A DNA stretch of 50,110 nt. It comes from Sulfitobacter sp. DFL-14. GTDB lineage: Bacteria; Pseudomonadota; Alphaproteobacteria; Rhodobacterales; Rhodobacteraceae. Where the stretch lies: the NCBI RefSeq assembly GCF_003335585.1, contig NZ_QBFD01000038.1, positions 183,634 through 233,743 on the forward strand. Reading direction: 5' to 3'. The notes under the pieces are model-generated. The model was not told the origin of the DNA, did not search any database, and saw only the letters and a list, made by a program, of their open reading frames with translations. Positions 32,965 through 41,611 of this stretch are shown here, piece after piece (position 1 is the first letter of the stretch; each line of letters opens with the position of its first letter). Made by a program: the position numbers and the translations under genes.

Positions 32965-33633
32965 TCAGACCGCCGGTGCTTTTGCGTGGGGCAGGTGGCC
33001 TGTCTTGATCCAGAGCCTTGCGCCCTGATCACCGGCTGTCGCCGTCAAAGTCTCACCATCTGGCAGGCGCAGCCAGTCGTTCCGCTTCAGGGTTTCACCG
33101 TCAACCGTGACCGCTCCGCCAATGACCAATACCTCTATCCCTCCCGGTGCCTGCGACGTCGTGACCGCGCCGGGCTCCAGCTTGCTGTAGGTCACAACCT
33201 CGCGCGCATCCCGGTGCAGGATCGTCGTGGCGACCCCTTCTGTCGGTGCGCCCAGCTCTGCCTCCATATCCTTGTGGAACTGGGTGCGGTCGGCCATGTC
33301 GAACTGCCACAGCTTGACGAAGATCGTACATCCTGCCTTCGATCCCGGTGTGTGCGAGGTCGTGGGCGGATTGCGAACGTATGTGCCCGCCGGGTAATTG
33401 CCATGCTCGTCCTGAAAGACTCCGTCAAGAACGATGAATTCCTCGCCGCCGGTGTGGGTGTGTGCCGAAAAACGGCTGCCGGGTGCATAACGCACGATGG
33501 TGGTGGCCCGCGCTACTTCGTCGCCAATCCGGTCCAGCATGCGTCTGTCCACACCTTCAATCGGCGAGGGCTGCCAGTCGATCGTGTCCGAATGAACGAC
33601 GACACGCTGCGAAAAATCGGCATTGAGATCCAT
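32965..33633 (-). CDS. cupin protein with two cupin domains (ChrR-like)
   Basis: 222 residues. The first cupin ([56 protein letters not shown]) has the His-x-His...Glu...His metal ligands and strongly resembles the C-terminal cupin of the anti-sigma factor ChrR. The second ([41 protein letters not shown]) lacks the full ligand set. No signal or zinc-binding anti-sigma domain is present, so it is a stand-alone cupin, possibly an enzyme or sensor of reactive oxygen or organic peroxides. It lies downstream of the MarR gene on the same strand. Confidence 0.8.
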   Translation of the reverse strand: MDLNADFSQRVVVHSDTIDWQPSPIEGVDRRMLDRIGDEVARATTIVRYAPGSRFSAHTHTGGEEFIVLDGVFQDEHGNYPAGTYVRNPPTTSHTPGSKAGCTIFVKLWQFDMADRTQFHKDMEAELGAPTEGVATTILHRDAREVVTYSKLEPGAVTTSQAPGGIEVLVIGGAVTVDGETLKRNDWLRLPDGETLTATAGDQGARLWIKTGHLPHAKAPAV

Positions 33634-33782
33634 TGTATACAGTCCTTTTCGGGCCTCACGCGCTTGGCGGAGGCTTTAGATGAGTGATCACTTTCGGATG
33701 CCATGAGCTAGGCAGGGTTTGTGCAATGGCAAGGAAATTTTTCGTGCGTTGGGGCATCCGGCATGTGACGGGATATTGCCGC

Positions 33783-34274
33783 TCAATCCGGCGGATCGCG
33801 TCCTTCCGCCGAGGGAGCTTCTGGAAGTTCGAGGCGTTTCGGGCTTGCCTGTTCCACCGCCGAACGGAGCCGGGACATCAATGCAATCGCCTGCGAACGG
33901 TCTTCTGCGGAAATTTCGAGATCCGCGAAATTCTGCGTGACAGTCTGGTCGGCGGCTTTGAGAATGGCGAGACCATATTCGGTCGGGCACAAAACAATAC
34001 GGCGTTCATCCTCGGGGTCTCGCACCCGCTCTATCACCCCGACCCCGGCCATCTTCTTGGCCAGGGGCGATACCGTGTTCGGTTCGACCCCGAGACGCGC
34101 GGAAAGCTCGGAAAGCGACATTTTCCCTTTTTCGACAAGAGCCTTGAGCATGACGTATTTTGCGTAAGTAAGCCCAGTCTCGGCGAAAGCCGTCTGGTAA
34201 AATCGCCCGAACGCATGGTGAAGCATGTAGACCTGAAAACAGGCAAGATCATTCAGGTTGGATTTTTGTACCAT
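33783..34274 (-). CDS. MarR-family regulator (OhrR-like)
   Basis: 163 residues. N-terminus NLNDLACFQVYMLHHAFGRFYQTAFAETGLTYAKYVMLKAL is close to OhrR, with Cys12 at the place of the peroxide-sensing cysteine. The winged helix is MSLSELSARLGVEPNTVSPLAKKMAGVGVIERVRDPEDERRIVLCPTEYG. It is divergent from the exported hydrolase gene and upstream of the cupin gene. The shared intergenic region (34275-34375) holds the palindrome TTCGTATACGAA, a good candidate for its operator. Whether it senses peroxide, quinones or another electrophile is open. Confidence 0.85.
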   Translation of the reverse strand: MVQKSNLNDLACFQVYMLHHAFGRFYQTAFAETGLTYAKYVMLKALVEKGKMSLSELSARLGVEPNTVSPLAKKMAGVGVIERVRDPEDERRIVLCPTEYGLAILKAADQTVTQNFADLEISAEDRSQAIALMSRLRSAVEQASPKRLELPEAPSAEGRDPPD

Positions 34275-34337
34275 ACACGCTATCTAGGGCCACCGGGTCG
34301 GGATTGAAAGCCGAAACGCCGTAAGCCCGATTCGAAA

Positions 34338-34355
34338 CTTCGTATACGAAATATT
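34338..34355. promoter_or_regulatory. MarR/OhrR-type operator, copy 1
   Basis: The perfect 12-bp palindrome TTCGTATACGAA (34339-34350) followed by ATATT. A copy with one change and the same ATATT flank is found at 35426-35442 in front of the second OhrR-like gene. It lies about 20 bp upstream of the ribosome binding site of the hydrolase gene. Confidence 0.65.
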
Positions 34356-34375
34356 CTAGAGCGAAAGGAAATGCC

Positions 34376-35335
34376 ATGGCTCAGATCAACCGACGCACCC
34401 TTTTAAAGGGCGCCGCAACGCTGCCAGCCGCCGCCGCCCTTACCGGAGTAGCAAGCCCAACGCTGGCTGCCGGACACACCGCGACACCGGGCGCGGCCCT
34501 CTACTCTGCGCCCCTCGGTCGATATCGCATCACCGCCCTGTTGGATGGGATCGCACCACTGGGCAGGGGGTTCTTTTTCGGCAGCGAAGCGATCGACCCG
34601 CTGATGGAGCAGATCGGTATCGGGCCCGATGCGTTGCCTGCGCCGGTTTCTGCATTTCTCCTGCAATCCGACGAGCGTACAATTCTGATCGACGCCGGAA
34701 TGGGAGAGCAGGAATTGTTGGGGCCTGGCTTTGGCGGTCTGATCCCCGGACTTGCTGCGGCAGGCGTCACCCCCGACGATGTCGACATGGTTGTTCTGAC
34801 CCATGCGCATCCCGATCATCTTGGTGGTTTGATCCGTGGCAGTGATGCCGTCTTCAAGAACGCCGAATTGGCTTTGGGTGAGGTCGAAGCAGGCTTCTGG
34901 ACCGATGAAGCGATGATGGCGCAGGCGCCGGATGAGGCGAAAGGTATGTTCCAGTTGGCCCAGACCGTGCTTGGGGCCTATGGCGATCGTGTGACGCGTA
35001 TCGCCGACGGTGCCGAGGCCGCGCCCGGCCTGTCCATGATGTTGTCTCCGGGCCACACACCGGGCCACTCGATTGTGCGGATCGATGGCGGCGACCGGCA
35101 GTTGCTGATGATCGCTGACACGCTTGCCTCGGCCGATGTTCACACTGCACTGCCCGATGTTGGGTTTGGGTTCGACAGCGATCCGGCCCAGGCTGCGGAA
35201 TCCCGACGCCGCGTCTTTGACATGGTGTCAGCTGACAAGACGCTTGTCGCGGGGAGCCACATCCACTTTCCGGGCTTTGGCCGTATCCTCGCGGATGGCG
35301 AGGCGTATCGCTACGTTCCTACTACCTGGATGTGA
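34376..35335 (+). CDS. Tat-exported metallo-beta-lactamase-fold hydrolase
   Basis: 319 residues with AAAGGAAAT before ATG 34376. The signal QINRRTLLKGAATLPAAAALTGVASPTLAAG is a clear Tat type. The metallo-beta-lactamase motif THAHPDHLGG (about residues 142-151), LSPGHTPGHS and later metal ligands (IADTLASADVH, GSHIHFPGFG) are complete. Family members act as lactonases, arylsulfatases or detoxifying hydrolases; the substrate cannot be told. It is divergent from the MarR gene and closes with a hairpin at 35349-35370. Export suggests the substrate is met in the periplasm. Confidence 0.85.
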   Translation: MAQINRRTLLKGAATLPAAAALTGVASPTLAAGHTATPGAALYSAPLGRYRITALLDGIAPLGRGFFFGSEAIDPLMEQIGIGPDALPAPVSAFLLQSDERTILIDAGMGEQELLGPGFGGLIPGLAAAGVTPDDVDMVVLTHAHPDHLGGLIRGSDAVFKNAELALGEVEAGFWTDEAMMAQAPDEAKGMFQLAQTVLGAYGDRVTRIADGAEAAPGLSMMLSPGHTPGHSIVRIDGGDRQLLMIADTLASADVHTALPDVGFGFDSDPAQAAESRRRVFDMVSADKTLVAGSHIHFPGFGRILADGEAYRYVPTTWM

Positions 35336-35348
35336 TTTAGCCATCAAT

Positions 35349-35370
35349 AGGGGCGCTGCAAGGCGCCCCT
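35349..35370 (+). terminator. terminator after the exported hydrolase
   Basis: Perfect 8-bp stem AGGGGCGC/GCGCCCCT with a 6-base loop, followed by TTAAT, 13 bases after the stop codon. Short T-run, so moderate strength. Confidence 0.65.
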
Positions 35371-35425
35371 TAATCAGGCGCTTGCCTGTTGTCTCATATA
35401 ATGCGGGCCATTCAGGCCCATTAAG

Positions 35426-35437
35426 TTCGTGTACGAA
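35426..35437. promoter_or_regulatory. MarR/OhrR-type operator, copy 2
   Basis: TTCGTGTACGAA followed by ATATT, differing from the copy at 34339-34350 in one base. It precedes the small ORF and OhrR-like gene that begin at 35518 and 35640, and so can place both transcription units under one regulator. Confidence 0.6.
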
Positions 35438-35517
35438 ATATTTGCTTGCCAATCAAAATTATTGTTCTAGTTGTAGTCCGAAGCAGCGGTGGACCAGCCG
35501 CTCTTAGAGAGGACCAC

Positions 35518-35640
35518 ATGGATAAGCCTGTCGATTTGAATGAGAAAGCCGTCCGCACCGCGGCGGTGTGCGGTTCCGGACCTGTGCTCATCCGGTTGAT
35601 CGGGTTGTCCCCGAACATAAACCGTCGGAGCGTTCAGTGA
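35518..35640 (+). CDS. small 40-codon ORF coupled to the OhrR-like gene
   Basis: ATG 35518 follows GAGAGGA at a good distance. The 40-residue product (begins MDKPVDLNEKAVRTAAVCGSG) has no signal or membrane segment and one cysteine. Its TGA overlaps the next ATG as TGATG, so ribosomes ending here can restart on the regulator gene. It could be a leader peptide that tunes regulator translation or a true small protein. Nothing similar is known to me. The evidence is the ribosome binding site, the overlap and open frame only. Confidence 0.45.
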   Translation: MDKPVDLNEKAVRTAAVCGSGPVLIRLIGLSPNINRRSVQ

Positions 35641-36158
35641 TGGTCGAAACTGATACACACGACGCGTCCGGTCTTCTTTGTCTGGACAGCCAGCTTTGTT
35701 TTCCGCTCTACGCCGCGACCAACCTGTTGGGCCGCATGTACCGTCCACTGTTGGATCCTCTCGGGCTGACCTATTCGCAATATCTCGTCATGCTGGTTCT
35801 TTGGGAAGAGGGGCCGATTCATGTCGGTGGCCTGGCACGGCGTCTTCATATCGACAGCGGTACGATGACCCCGATGTTAAAGCGGATGGAGAAACTCGGC
35901 CTGCTGACCCGGACGCGCGACCGGGCCGACGAACGACACGTCATGGTGCACCTGACGCCGGACGGTGTCGCCCTGCGGACCCGCGCGGCGGAGGTGCCGG
36001 TCGCCTTGTCCGGCCGGATCGGTGACCGGCTTGGGCCGGGTGCAGCCGAGGCGCTGCGCACCGCCGTGCGCGATCTTGTCGATCTCCTGGCTGCGGACCT
36101 TGCGAACATATCCGGCGATGCGGCACCGCAGGCGGCGCTCCCACATTCCATCAAATGA
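35640..36158 (+). CDS. OhrR-like MarR-family regulator
   Basis: 172 residues from ATG 35640, which has GGAG about 12 bases upstream and overlaps the stop of the small ORF. LDSQLCFPLYAATNLLGRMYRPLLDPLGLTYSQYLVMLVLWE is the OhrR signature, with the sensor cysteine in QLCF. The winged helix follows (IHVGGLARRLHIDSGTMTPMLKRMEKLGLLTRTRDRADERHVMVHLT). OhrR represses organic-peroxide resistance genes until its cysteine is oxidised. No ohr gene is in the window; the next gene is a glutathione transferase. Alternative starts upstream would run through the small ORF. Confidence 0.9.
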   Translation: MVETDTHDASGLLCLDSQLCFPLYAATNLLGRMYRPLLDPLGLTYSQYLVMLVLWEEGPIHVGGLARRLHIDSGTMTPMLKRMEKLGLLTRTRDRADERHVMVHLTPDGVALRTRAAEVPVALSGRIGDRLGPGAAEALRTAVRDLVDLLAADLANISGDAAPQAALPHSIK

Positions 36159-36174
36159 CAACAACGAGGACCAG

Positions 36175-36807
36175 ATGACAGAAACAACTCTCTTCGGTTT
36201 TGACGGATCGACCTTCGTGCGCACGGTGCGATGCGTGCTGGCGCGTAAGAGCATTTCTTACAACCAGGTGCCGGTCAACGTCCTGGAAGGCGAAACGCAA
36301 GAACCCGAACATCTTGAACGCCACCCGTTCGGCAAGGTGCCGGTTCTCGATATCGACGGGATGCGTCTGCGTGAAACCGATGCAATCGTACGGTACCTCG
36401 AAGCGCGCGACCCTGAACCGCCGATGTTTCCCAAGGATGCGAAAGAACGCGCGAAGGCGGACGAGAACGCTGCGCTGATCACCAATTACGGCTACGACGC
36501 GATCATTGGTTTTGTGGCGTATCACCTGTTCCCCGATGTGGTCGGCGGAAAAAACGAAGAAATGAGGCAGTCCAATCTGGATCAGGCCAGAAAACTGATC
36601 AGGCTTATTCTGGAAAACAAGAAAGATGCGCCATTTTTTTCCGGTGACGCGCCCGGTTTCGCCGACTACCTGCTCGGGCCGCTCATTGCGTATGCGACGA
36701 TGACAGAGGATGGCGCCGCGATCTTGTCCCTCGACGGCATGCAGGACTGGTGGGACAGATTAAGTAATGACGAAGCGTTCGTGGCCACTGCGCCGGACCT
36801 TGGCTGA
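36175..36807 (+). CDS. glutathione S-transferase family protein
   Basis: 210 residues from ATG 36175 (GAGGA upstream), 16 bases after the OhrR-like gene. N-terminal thioredoxin-like domain: FDGSTFVRTVRCVLARKSISYNQVPVNVL...HPFGKVPVLDIDGMRLRETDAIVRYLE, with the GKVPVL cis-proline and RETDAIVRYL that binds the glutathione gamma-glutamyl group. C-terminal helical domain with FSGDAPGFADYLLGPLIAY. The Ser/Thr near the N-terminus could activate glutathione. It probably conjugates or reduces an electrophile in the same stress response as its regulator. Confidence 0.88.
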   Translation: MTETTLFGFDGSTFVRTVRCVLARKSISYNQVPVNVLEGETQEPEHLERHPFGKVPVLDIDGMRLRETDAIVRYLEARDPEPPMFPKDAKERAKADENAALITNYGYDAIIGFVAYHLFPDVVGGKNEEMRQSNLDQARKLIRLILENKKDAPFFSGDAPGFADYLLGPLIAYATMTEDGAAILSLDGMQDWWDRLSNDEAFVATAPDLG

Positions 36808-36828
36808 GAAAAAAGGAGAACCGAGAAA

Positions 36829-37287
36829 ATGATCAAACTTACTTTGAATGGCGAACCGCGCGAGATCGCGGCGGCCGGGGATACGCCGCTGTTGTGGGCC
36901 CTGCGCGATGAACTGGGCCTGACAGGCACCAAATTCGGCTGCGGAGTCGCGTCCTGTGGGGCGTGTACGGTGCATGTGGACGGGGCGCCCGTACGCTCGT
37001 GCCAGACCTTCGTGGGAGACCTGGACGGGGCCACGGTGACGACGATCGAGGGTGCGCAAGACGCCACGACCGAGGCGATCCGCAGAGCCTGGGTGGAGCT
37101 GGAGGTGCCGCAATGTGGCTACTGCCAGTCAGGCCAGATCCTGTCGGCGACGACGCTCTTGCGGGACACGCCCAAACCAACCGACGACGATATCGACGCG
37201 GCAATGGACGGAAACCTGTGCCGTTGTGCGACCTACGCACGGATTCGCAAAGCGATCCATCGCGCATCCGAGATTATGGAGGGTTAA
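36829..37287 (+). CDS. molybdenum hydroxylase, [2Fe-2S] subunit
   Basis: 152 residues with AAGGAGA before its ATG. The N-terminal plant-type ferredoxin domain has [16 protein letters not shown]...SCQTF (first cluster); the C-terminal helical domain has [49 protein letters not shown] (second cluster). This is the small subunit of the xanthine oxidase family, in the two-subunit form without a separate FAD protein (as isoquinoline 1-oxidoreductase or aldehyde dehydrogenase types). The large subunit follows after one base. Confidence 0.93.
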   Translation: MIKLTLNGEPREIAAAGDTPLLWALRDELGLTGTKFGCGVASCGACTVHVDGAPVRSCQTFVGDLDGATVTTIEGAQDATTEAIRRAWVELEVPQCGYCQSGQILSATTLLRDTPKPTDDDIDAAMDGNLCRCATYARIRKAIHRASEIMEG

Positions 37288-37288
37288 G

Positions 37289-39463
37289 ATGCTGAACAGA
37301 TTTATTGCACCGACCATGCCGACGCCCGCGCTGACGCGCAGGGGCTTTTTGAAACTGTCTGCCGGAGCCACGGGCGGCCTGATGTTGGGTGCCGCCCTTC
37401 GGCCCGTGTCCGCCGCAGCGCAGGGCGGCGTCGACGGGCTTGCCACGCCGTTCGTTCACATTCGCCCCGACAACACCGTGGTGGTGATCGTCAAACACCT
37501 CGACAAGGGGCAGGGAACAGCCACGGGTCTCGCCACGCTGGTCGCGGACGAACTTGATGCGGATTCGGCACAGGTCACGACAGAGTTCGCGCCCGCCAAT
37601 ACCGATCTCTATGCAAATACTCTGATGGGCGTGCAGGGCACGGGCGGGTCGACCGCGATGGCCAATTCCTGGCAACAGTACCGCGAGGCGGGAGCCACTG
37701 CACGCGCGATGTTGATCGCAGCAGCGGCACAGACCTGGGGCGTCGATCCCGCCAGCATCAGCATCGCGGGCGGTCAGATCACTGACGGATCACAGTCAGC
37801 CAGCCTTGGCGACATGGCCGAGACTGCCGCAGGGCAGAGCGTGCCCGAAAGCGTCACGCTCAAGACGCCTGATCAATGGGTCTATATCGGCAAGTCCTTT
37901 CCACGCGTTGACGTGGTTCGCAAATCCCAGGGTGCAACCAACATGTACGGGATGGACGTGGCCATGGAAGGGCTCGTCTACGCCGTCAGCTTGCGCAGTC
38001 CGCGTTTCGGCGGCGTACTGGCCGGTCTGGACGCCACAGAGGCGCGGGCGATGCCCGGCGTGATCGACGTGATTCAGTTGCCTGATCGGGCGACGGTGAT
38101 TGCTGAGTCTACATGGCAGGCCATTCAGGCCCGCGACGCGCTGTCAGCGGAATGGGATTTTTCGCAGGCCGAAAACCGGGGAACCGAAGAGCTGCGGGCC
38201 GAATACACCGCGCTGCTGGATGAGGAAGGTATCGCATTCCACAGCGCCGTCGTATCGCAGGCCGACACTGAACAGGTGATCGAAGCGGACTACTCTTTCC
38301 CTTACCTCGCGCACACGCCGATGGAGCCAATCGACGTTACCGTTCGTTTTGACGGCACCGAAGCCACGTTCTGGACTGGATCGCAGATCCAGACTCTGGA
38401 CCAGAACATAGGTGCGCAGGTGCTTGGCATTGATCCGGGTTCGGTTTCAATCGAGACCCTCTGGGGCGGCGGATCTTTCGGGCGCCGTGCGATCTACGAC
38501 AGCCACTATGTGGCCGAGGCCGCAATGATCGCGAAGGCCTGGCTGGAAACGCACGGGGATGCCCGGCCGATCAAACTGGTCTGGACACGCGAAGACGACG
38601 TGCGCGGCGGTTATTACCGTCCGATGCACATGCACCGTGTGCGCGCCGGTCTTGACGCCGACGGCAATATCACGTCGTGGGAACAACGCGTGGTGGGGCA
38701 AGGTATCGCCATCGGAACCGCGTTCGAACAGTTCATGGTTCGGGATGGTGTCGATGCCTCTTCGGTCGAGGGCCTCGGGGAGCATTCGGCCTACACCATT
38801 CCGGGATGGTCGGTCGATATCCACCATCCGGAAGTTGGCGTGCCGGTTCTTTGGTGGCGCTCGGTCGGGCACACCCACACCGCGTATGTGGTCGAAACGA
38901 TGATGGACGAACTGGCGGAAGCGGCCGGCGCCGATCCTGTGGAATTTCGCCTGCGCTATCTTACCGATCCGCGCGCGCGGGGGGTGTTGGAATTGGCGAT
39001 TGACAAGGCCGGCACGGTACCGGATGGCCTCACACGGGGTATCGCGGTGCACAAGAGTTTTGGCTCTTATGTCGCCGAGGTTGCGGATGTTCGCATCCGC
39101 GAAGACGGCACCGTAAAGGTCGAGCGCGTGACCTGCGGTGTCGACTGCGGCGTGCCGATCAACCCCTCGAACATCGAAGCGCAGGTCCAGGGGGGACTGG
39201 GCTACGGTCTTTCCGCGATCCTGCGCGAGGAGATCACCCTGACCGAGGGTGAGGTAAACCAGTCGAACTTCTACGATTACACACCACTGCGGATCAGCGA
39301 CATGCCGCAGGTGGATGTCCATATCGTTCAGTCGACCGAGGCCCCTACCGGCATAGGCGAGCCGGGCACACCGCCCATTGGGCCCGCCGTGGCCAATGCC
39401 GTACGCCGGGCAACCGGCACGATTGTGCGCGAATTGCCGTTTTCGCTTCATGGACTGGCCTGA
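37289..39463 (+). CDS. molybdenum hydroxylase, molybdopterin-binding subunit
   Basis: 724 residues from ATG 37289, just after the small subunit (GGAGGGTTAAG precedes). The N-terminal [21 protein letters not shown] is a Tat signal, as in periplasmic isoquinoline 1-oxidoreductase beta subunits and aldehyde dehydrogenases. Molybdopterin cytosine dinucleotide contact regions include [29 protein letters not shown], and the C-terminal [24 protein letters not shown] with the catalytic Glu. Substrate could be an N-heterocycle or aldehyde; not decided. No Mo-cofactor genes are nearby, so the host supplies them. A strong terminator follows. Confidence 0.9.
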   Translation: MLNRFIAPTMPTPALTRRGFLKLSAGATGGLMLGAALRPVSAAAQGGVDGLATPFVHIRPDNTVVVIVKHLDKGQGTATGLATLVADELDADSAQVTTEFAPANTDLYANTLMGVQGTGGSTAMANSWQQYREAGATARAMLIAAAAQTWGVDPASISIAGGQITDGSQSASLGDMAETAAGQSVPESVTLKTPDQWVYIGKSFPRVDVVRKSQGATNMYGMDVAMEGLVYAVSLRSPRFGGVLAGLDATEARAMPGVIDVIQLPDRATVIAESTWQAIQARDALSAEWDFSQAENRGTEELRAEYTALLDEEGIAFHSAVVSQADTEQVIEADYSFPYLAHTPMEPIDVTVRFDGTEATFWTGSQIQTLDQNIGAQVLGIDPGSVSIETLWGGGSFGRRAIYDSHYVAEAAMIAKAWLETHGDARPIKLVWTREDDVRGGYYRPMHMHRVRAGLDADGNITSWEQRVVGQGIAIGTAFEQFMVRDGVDASSVEGLGEHSAYTIPGWSVDIHHPEVGVPVLWWRSVGHTHTAYVVETMMDELAEAAGADPVEFRLRYLTDPRARGVLELAIDKAGTVPDGLTRGIAVHKSFGSYVAEVADVRIREDGTVKVERVTCGVDCGVPINPSNIEAQVQGGLGYGLSAILREEITLTEGEVNQSNFYDYTPLRISDMPQVDVHIVQSTEAPTGIGEPGTPPIGPAVANAVRRATGTIVRELPFSLHGLA

Positions 39464-39496
39464 TCACGGACTGGCCTGACTGAACGAATGGTCCAT

Positions 39497-39532
39497 TGAC
39501 GCGCGCTGCTTTGTGGCGCGCGTCACCTTTTT
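39497..39532 (+). terminator. strong terminator after the molybdenum hydroxylase genes
   Basis: Perfect 10-bp stem (TGACGCGCGC 39497-39506 with GCGCGCGTCA 39516-39525), 9-base loop, then CCTTTTT. It closes the GST/hydroxylase unit and separates it from the CoA-transferase operon. Confidence 0.85.
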
Positions 39533-39601
39533 GTCTGACGCCGTGTGTCTGGATACACCAATCCAGTTTCCTTATCTCATGCCTTGAGAACTCACATTCC
39601 T

Positions 39602-39639
39602 TTCGCTAATAATCTAACGCGTGTTAGATTATTAGCGAA
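39602..39639. promoter_or_regulatory. 38-bp near-perfect palindrome, TetR-type operator copy 1
   Basis: Centred between 39620 and 39621, 18 of 19 base pairs match. The inner 16 bp TCTAACGCGTGTTAGA occur in reverse orientation at 41554-41569. It ends 8 bases before the start codon of the CoA-transferase gene, so a bound protein would block the ribosome binding site region or the promoter. No regulator for it lies next to it. Confidence 0.8.
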
Positions 39640-39647
39640 GAGAGCAA

Positions 39648-40862
39648 ATGGCTGGACCCCTACACAACCTCAGAATTATCGAACTCGGCCATGTCATCGC
39701 CGGCCCGCTTTCAGCCGCCTTGCTTTCTGATTTCGGTGCGGATGTCATCAAAGTCGAAGCACCGAACCGAACGGACATGATGCGTGACCTCGGACCCAAG
39801 GCCAAGGACGGGGTTGGTGTTTGGTGGAAGACACTGGGCCGCAACAAGCAGACTCTGGGTCTGGATTGGAAGTCGGACGAAGGCCGGGGCATCCTGCGCA
39901 AGCTGGTTGAAGGTGCCGATGTCCTTGTCGAGAATTTTCGACCAGGCGTGCTTGAGCGTGCGGCCATCGGGCCGGAAATACTGCATGGGTGGAACCCGGA
40001 TCTGGTTATTCTGCGCGTGTCCGGCTACGGACAGGACGGCCCGATGCGGGATGTACCTGCTTTTGGCCGTGCGGCTGAGGCCATGAGCGGTCTGGCGCAT
40101 CTGACCGGTTTCACCGACGGGCCGCCGATGCATCCCGGGTTTCCGGCCGCTGACAGCACGACAGGGCTGATGGGCGCATTGGGGATCATGATCGCACTGC
40201 TTGCCCGCGAACAGGGAACCGCACGCGGTCAGGTCGTCGATCTTGCAGTGTTCGAAGCCTTGCTTCGGTTGATGGATTATCCCGTTCCCGCCCTGACGGG
40301 CGCGGACCATTCGCCGCGACGCAACGGGCTGCGCCAGCCGATGGACTTTGCGCCGGGGGGTATGTTCCGCACATCCGATGGGGTATGGCTGACCGTTTCC
40401 GCAGGAAGCGCGGAAACCGCGCAACGGCTGCTGCGCGCGGTCGGCGGTGACGCCTTGGCCGATGATACGCGGTTCGCAACCCTTGCCGAGATGTCTCAGC
40501 ATATGACCGTGGTTTTCGACGCCATCAATGATTTTGTCACGCAGCACACACTTGCCGAAGTTGAAACGGAGTTCGCGCGTCATGATGCAGTCGCCTCGCG
40601 TGTGCTGAGCGTCGAGGATATTACAACGAACGCGCAAATCCGCCATCGCGGCGACATCGTATCGGTCGAGGGTGAGCCGACCAAGGTTATCGGCCCGGTC
40701 CCGCATCTCAGCGCCACACCGGGCGCGCTTCGGTGGCTGGGACGCGCGCCTGGTGCCGACACGCGCAGCATTCTGTGCGAGCTTGGGTTTGACGACAAAC
40801 AGATCACGGCCCTTTACGAGGCGGGGATCATAGGACTGGACGGCACGAGAAACACTCCGTGA
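39648..40862 (+). CDS. CaiB/BaiF class III CoA-transferase
   Basis: 404 residues. LSDFGADVIKVEAPNRTDMMRDLGP near the start, DVLVENFRPGVLERAAIGPE, ILRVSGYGQDGP, then the catalytic-Asp region PAADSTTGLMGALGIMIALLAREQ and QVVDLAVFEALLRLMDYP, a complete family fold. These enzymes move CoA between carboxylic acids (for example formyl-CoA or carnitine CoA-transferase). Start ATG 39648 has GAAGAGAG upstream. It lies directly behind the palindrome and is probably the first gene in the catabolic regulon. Which acid is activated is unknown. Confidence 0.9.
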   Translation: MAGPLHNLRIIELGHVIAGPLSAALLSDFGADVIKVEAPNRTDMMRDLGPKAKDGVGVWWKTLGRNKQTLGLDWKSDEGRGILRKLVEGADVLVENFRPGVLERAAIGPEILHGWNPDLVILRVSGYGQDGPMRDVPAFGRAAEAMSGLAHLTGFTDGPPMHPGFPAADSTTGLMGALGIMIALLAREQGTARGQVVDLAVFEALLRLMDYPVPALTGADHSPRRNGLRQPMDFAPGGMFRTSDGVWLTVSAGSAETAQRLLRAVGGDALADDTRFATLAEMSQHMTVVFDAINDFVTQHTLAEVETEFARHDAVASRVLSVEDITTNAQIRHRGDIVSVEGEPTKVIGPVPHLSATPGALRWLGRAPGADTRSILCELGFDDKQITALYEAGIIGLDGTRNTP

Positions 40863-41479
40863 CATTTCCTTTGACGGATGAGCGGAGGGAATTACGCGAC
40901 CAGATCCTATGAAGGTGTACCCGGTTCGACGGCGACTATTGATTAGAGCGCGATCGCAACGGTGGGTTTTCTCATGATCTGTACGGGGGCAATGAATGAC
41001 GGTGGGTGCCTCGGGATCGGCACGCAGGAACAGGTAGATGACGCAGGTCTGGCATTGCCGAGGCGACCGTTATAATGCAGGCAATCTCGGAATTGCGGGC
41101 CGGTCTCAGCTGGGTCTCGGTAATCCTGTTGTGAAGTTTGGCACCGATGCGCAACCTGCGCGCACCTTGGAACCGATGATCGGAGAGCACAAAAAGCCTG
41201 TTTCGAATACGTCCAAGTTCAAGACCGCCGCGGCGTGGCAGGGGCGGTCGACACGCCGTGCATGTGTTGAAAGTCCGGATTTCGACGGCGCAGGTTGCCG
41301 GCAAGAAGACGGTTTGATCCCGTTCTACACCTCGTAGAGGCGACCAAGGCATCACAGATCACCGTTAGGAGATTCGGATACGCCAAGGTATACCACGTCA
41401 GACGGCTGACGAGAGAAACCCTCTTGTTCCGCACCGTACCAGTGACGACGCAAGTGAATTCGTTGTCAACGGGAGGAAA

Positions 41480-41506
41480 ATGTTTGAATTTTTAATAACT
41501 TACTAG
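41480..41506 (+). CDS. mini-ORF of 8 codons with strong ribosome binding site
   Basis: GGGAGG (41471-41476) then ATG 41480; product MFEFLITY. Its stop overlaps the GGAG that precedes the next mini-ORF. It may be the remnant start of a lost gene or a leader peptide. Very short, so weakly supported. Confidence 0.25.
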   Translation: MFEFLITY

Positions 41507-41516
41507 GAGAAAACGA

Positions 41517-41558
41517 ATGGCGGAAGTAGGTGAAATTCTTAGCTTGATTATTTTCTAA
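41517..41558 (+). CDS. mini-ORF of 13 codons ending in the operator
   Basis: GGAG (41506-41509) then ATG 41517; product MAEVGEILSLIIF. The stop codon TAA lies inside the left arm of the operator palindrome (41554-41569). It looks like a gene start cut short, or a leader peptide. Confidence 0.25.
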   Translation: MAEVGEILSLIIF

Positions 41559-41569
41559 CACGCGTTAGA
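41554..41569. promoter_or_regulatory. TetR-type operator copy 2
   Basis: TCTAACACGCGTTAGA is the exact reverse complement of the core at 39613-39628 region (39613 onward, copy 1). Counting the flanks, 20 bases in a row (TCTAACACGCGTTAGATTAT) are identical between the two copies. It lies 43 bp before the SDR start codon. Confidence 0.8.
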
Positions 41570-41611
41570 TTATCCGAATAACCCCGAATGGGGGAAAAGG
41601 GAGGAAGCGTC

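Larger units (their letters stand above)
40863..41611. other. 749-bp stretch without a recognised gene
   Basis: Overlapping frames on both strands (plus 41038-41337, minus 40972-41355) have no recognised motif and no convincing ribosome binding site; they may be remnants of a decayed gene. The right end contains two tandem mini-ORFs with good ribosome binding sites (41480-41506 and 41517-41558), the second operator copy (41554-41569), and the ribosome binding site (GGGAGG) for the SDR gene. Confidence 0.5.

Noticed and set aside
40972..41355. Overlapping open frames on both strands in the gap after the CoA-transferase
   Set aside because: Neither has a ribosome binding site nor a motif; they may be decayed gene debris but a gene cannot be supported.
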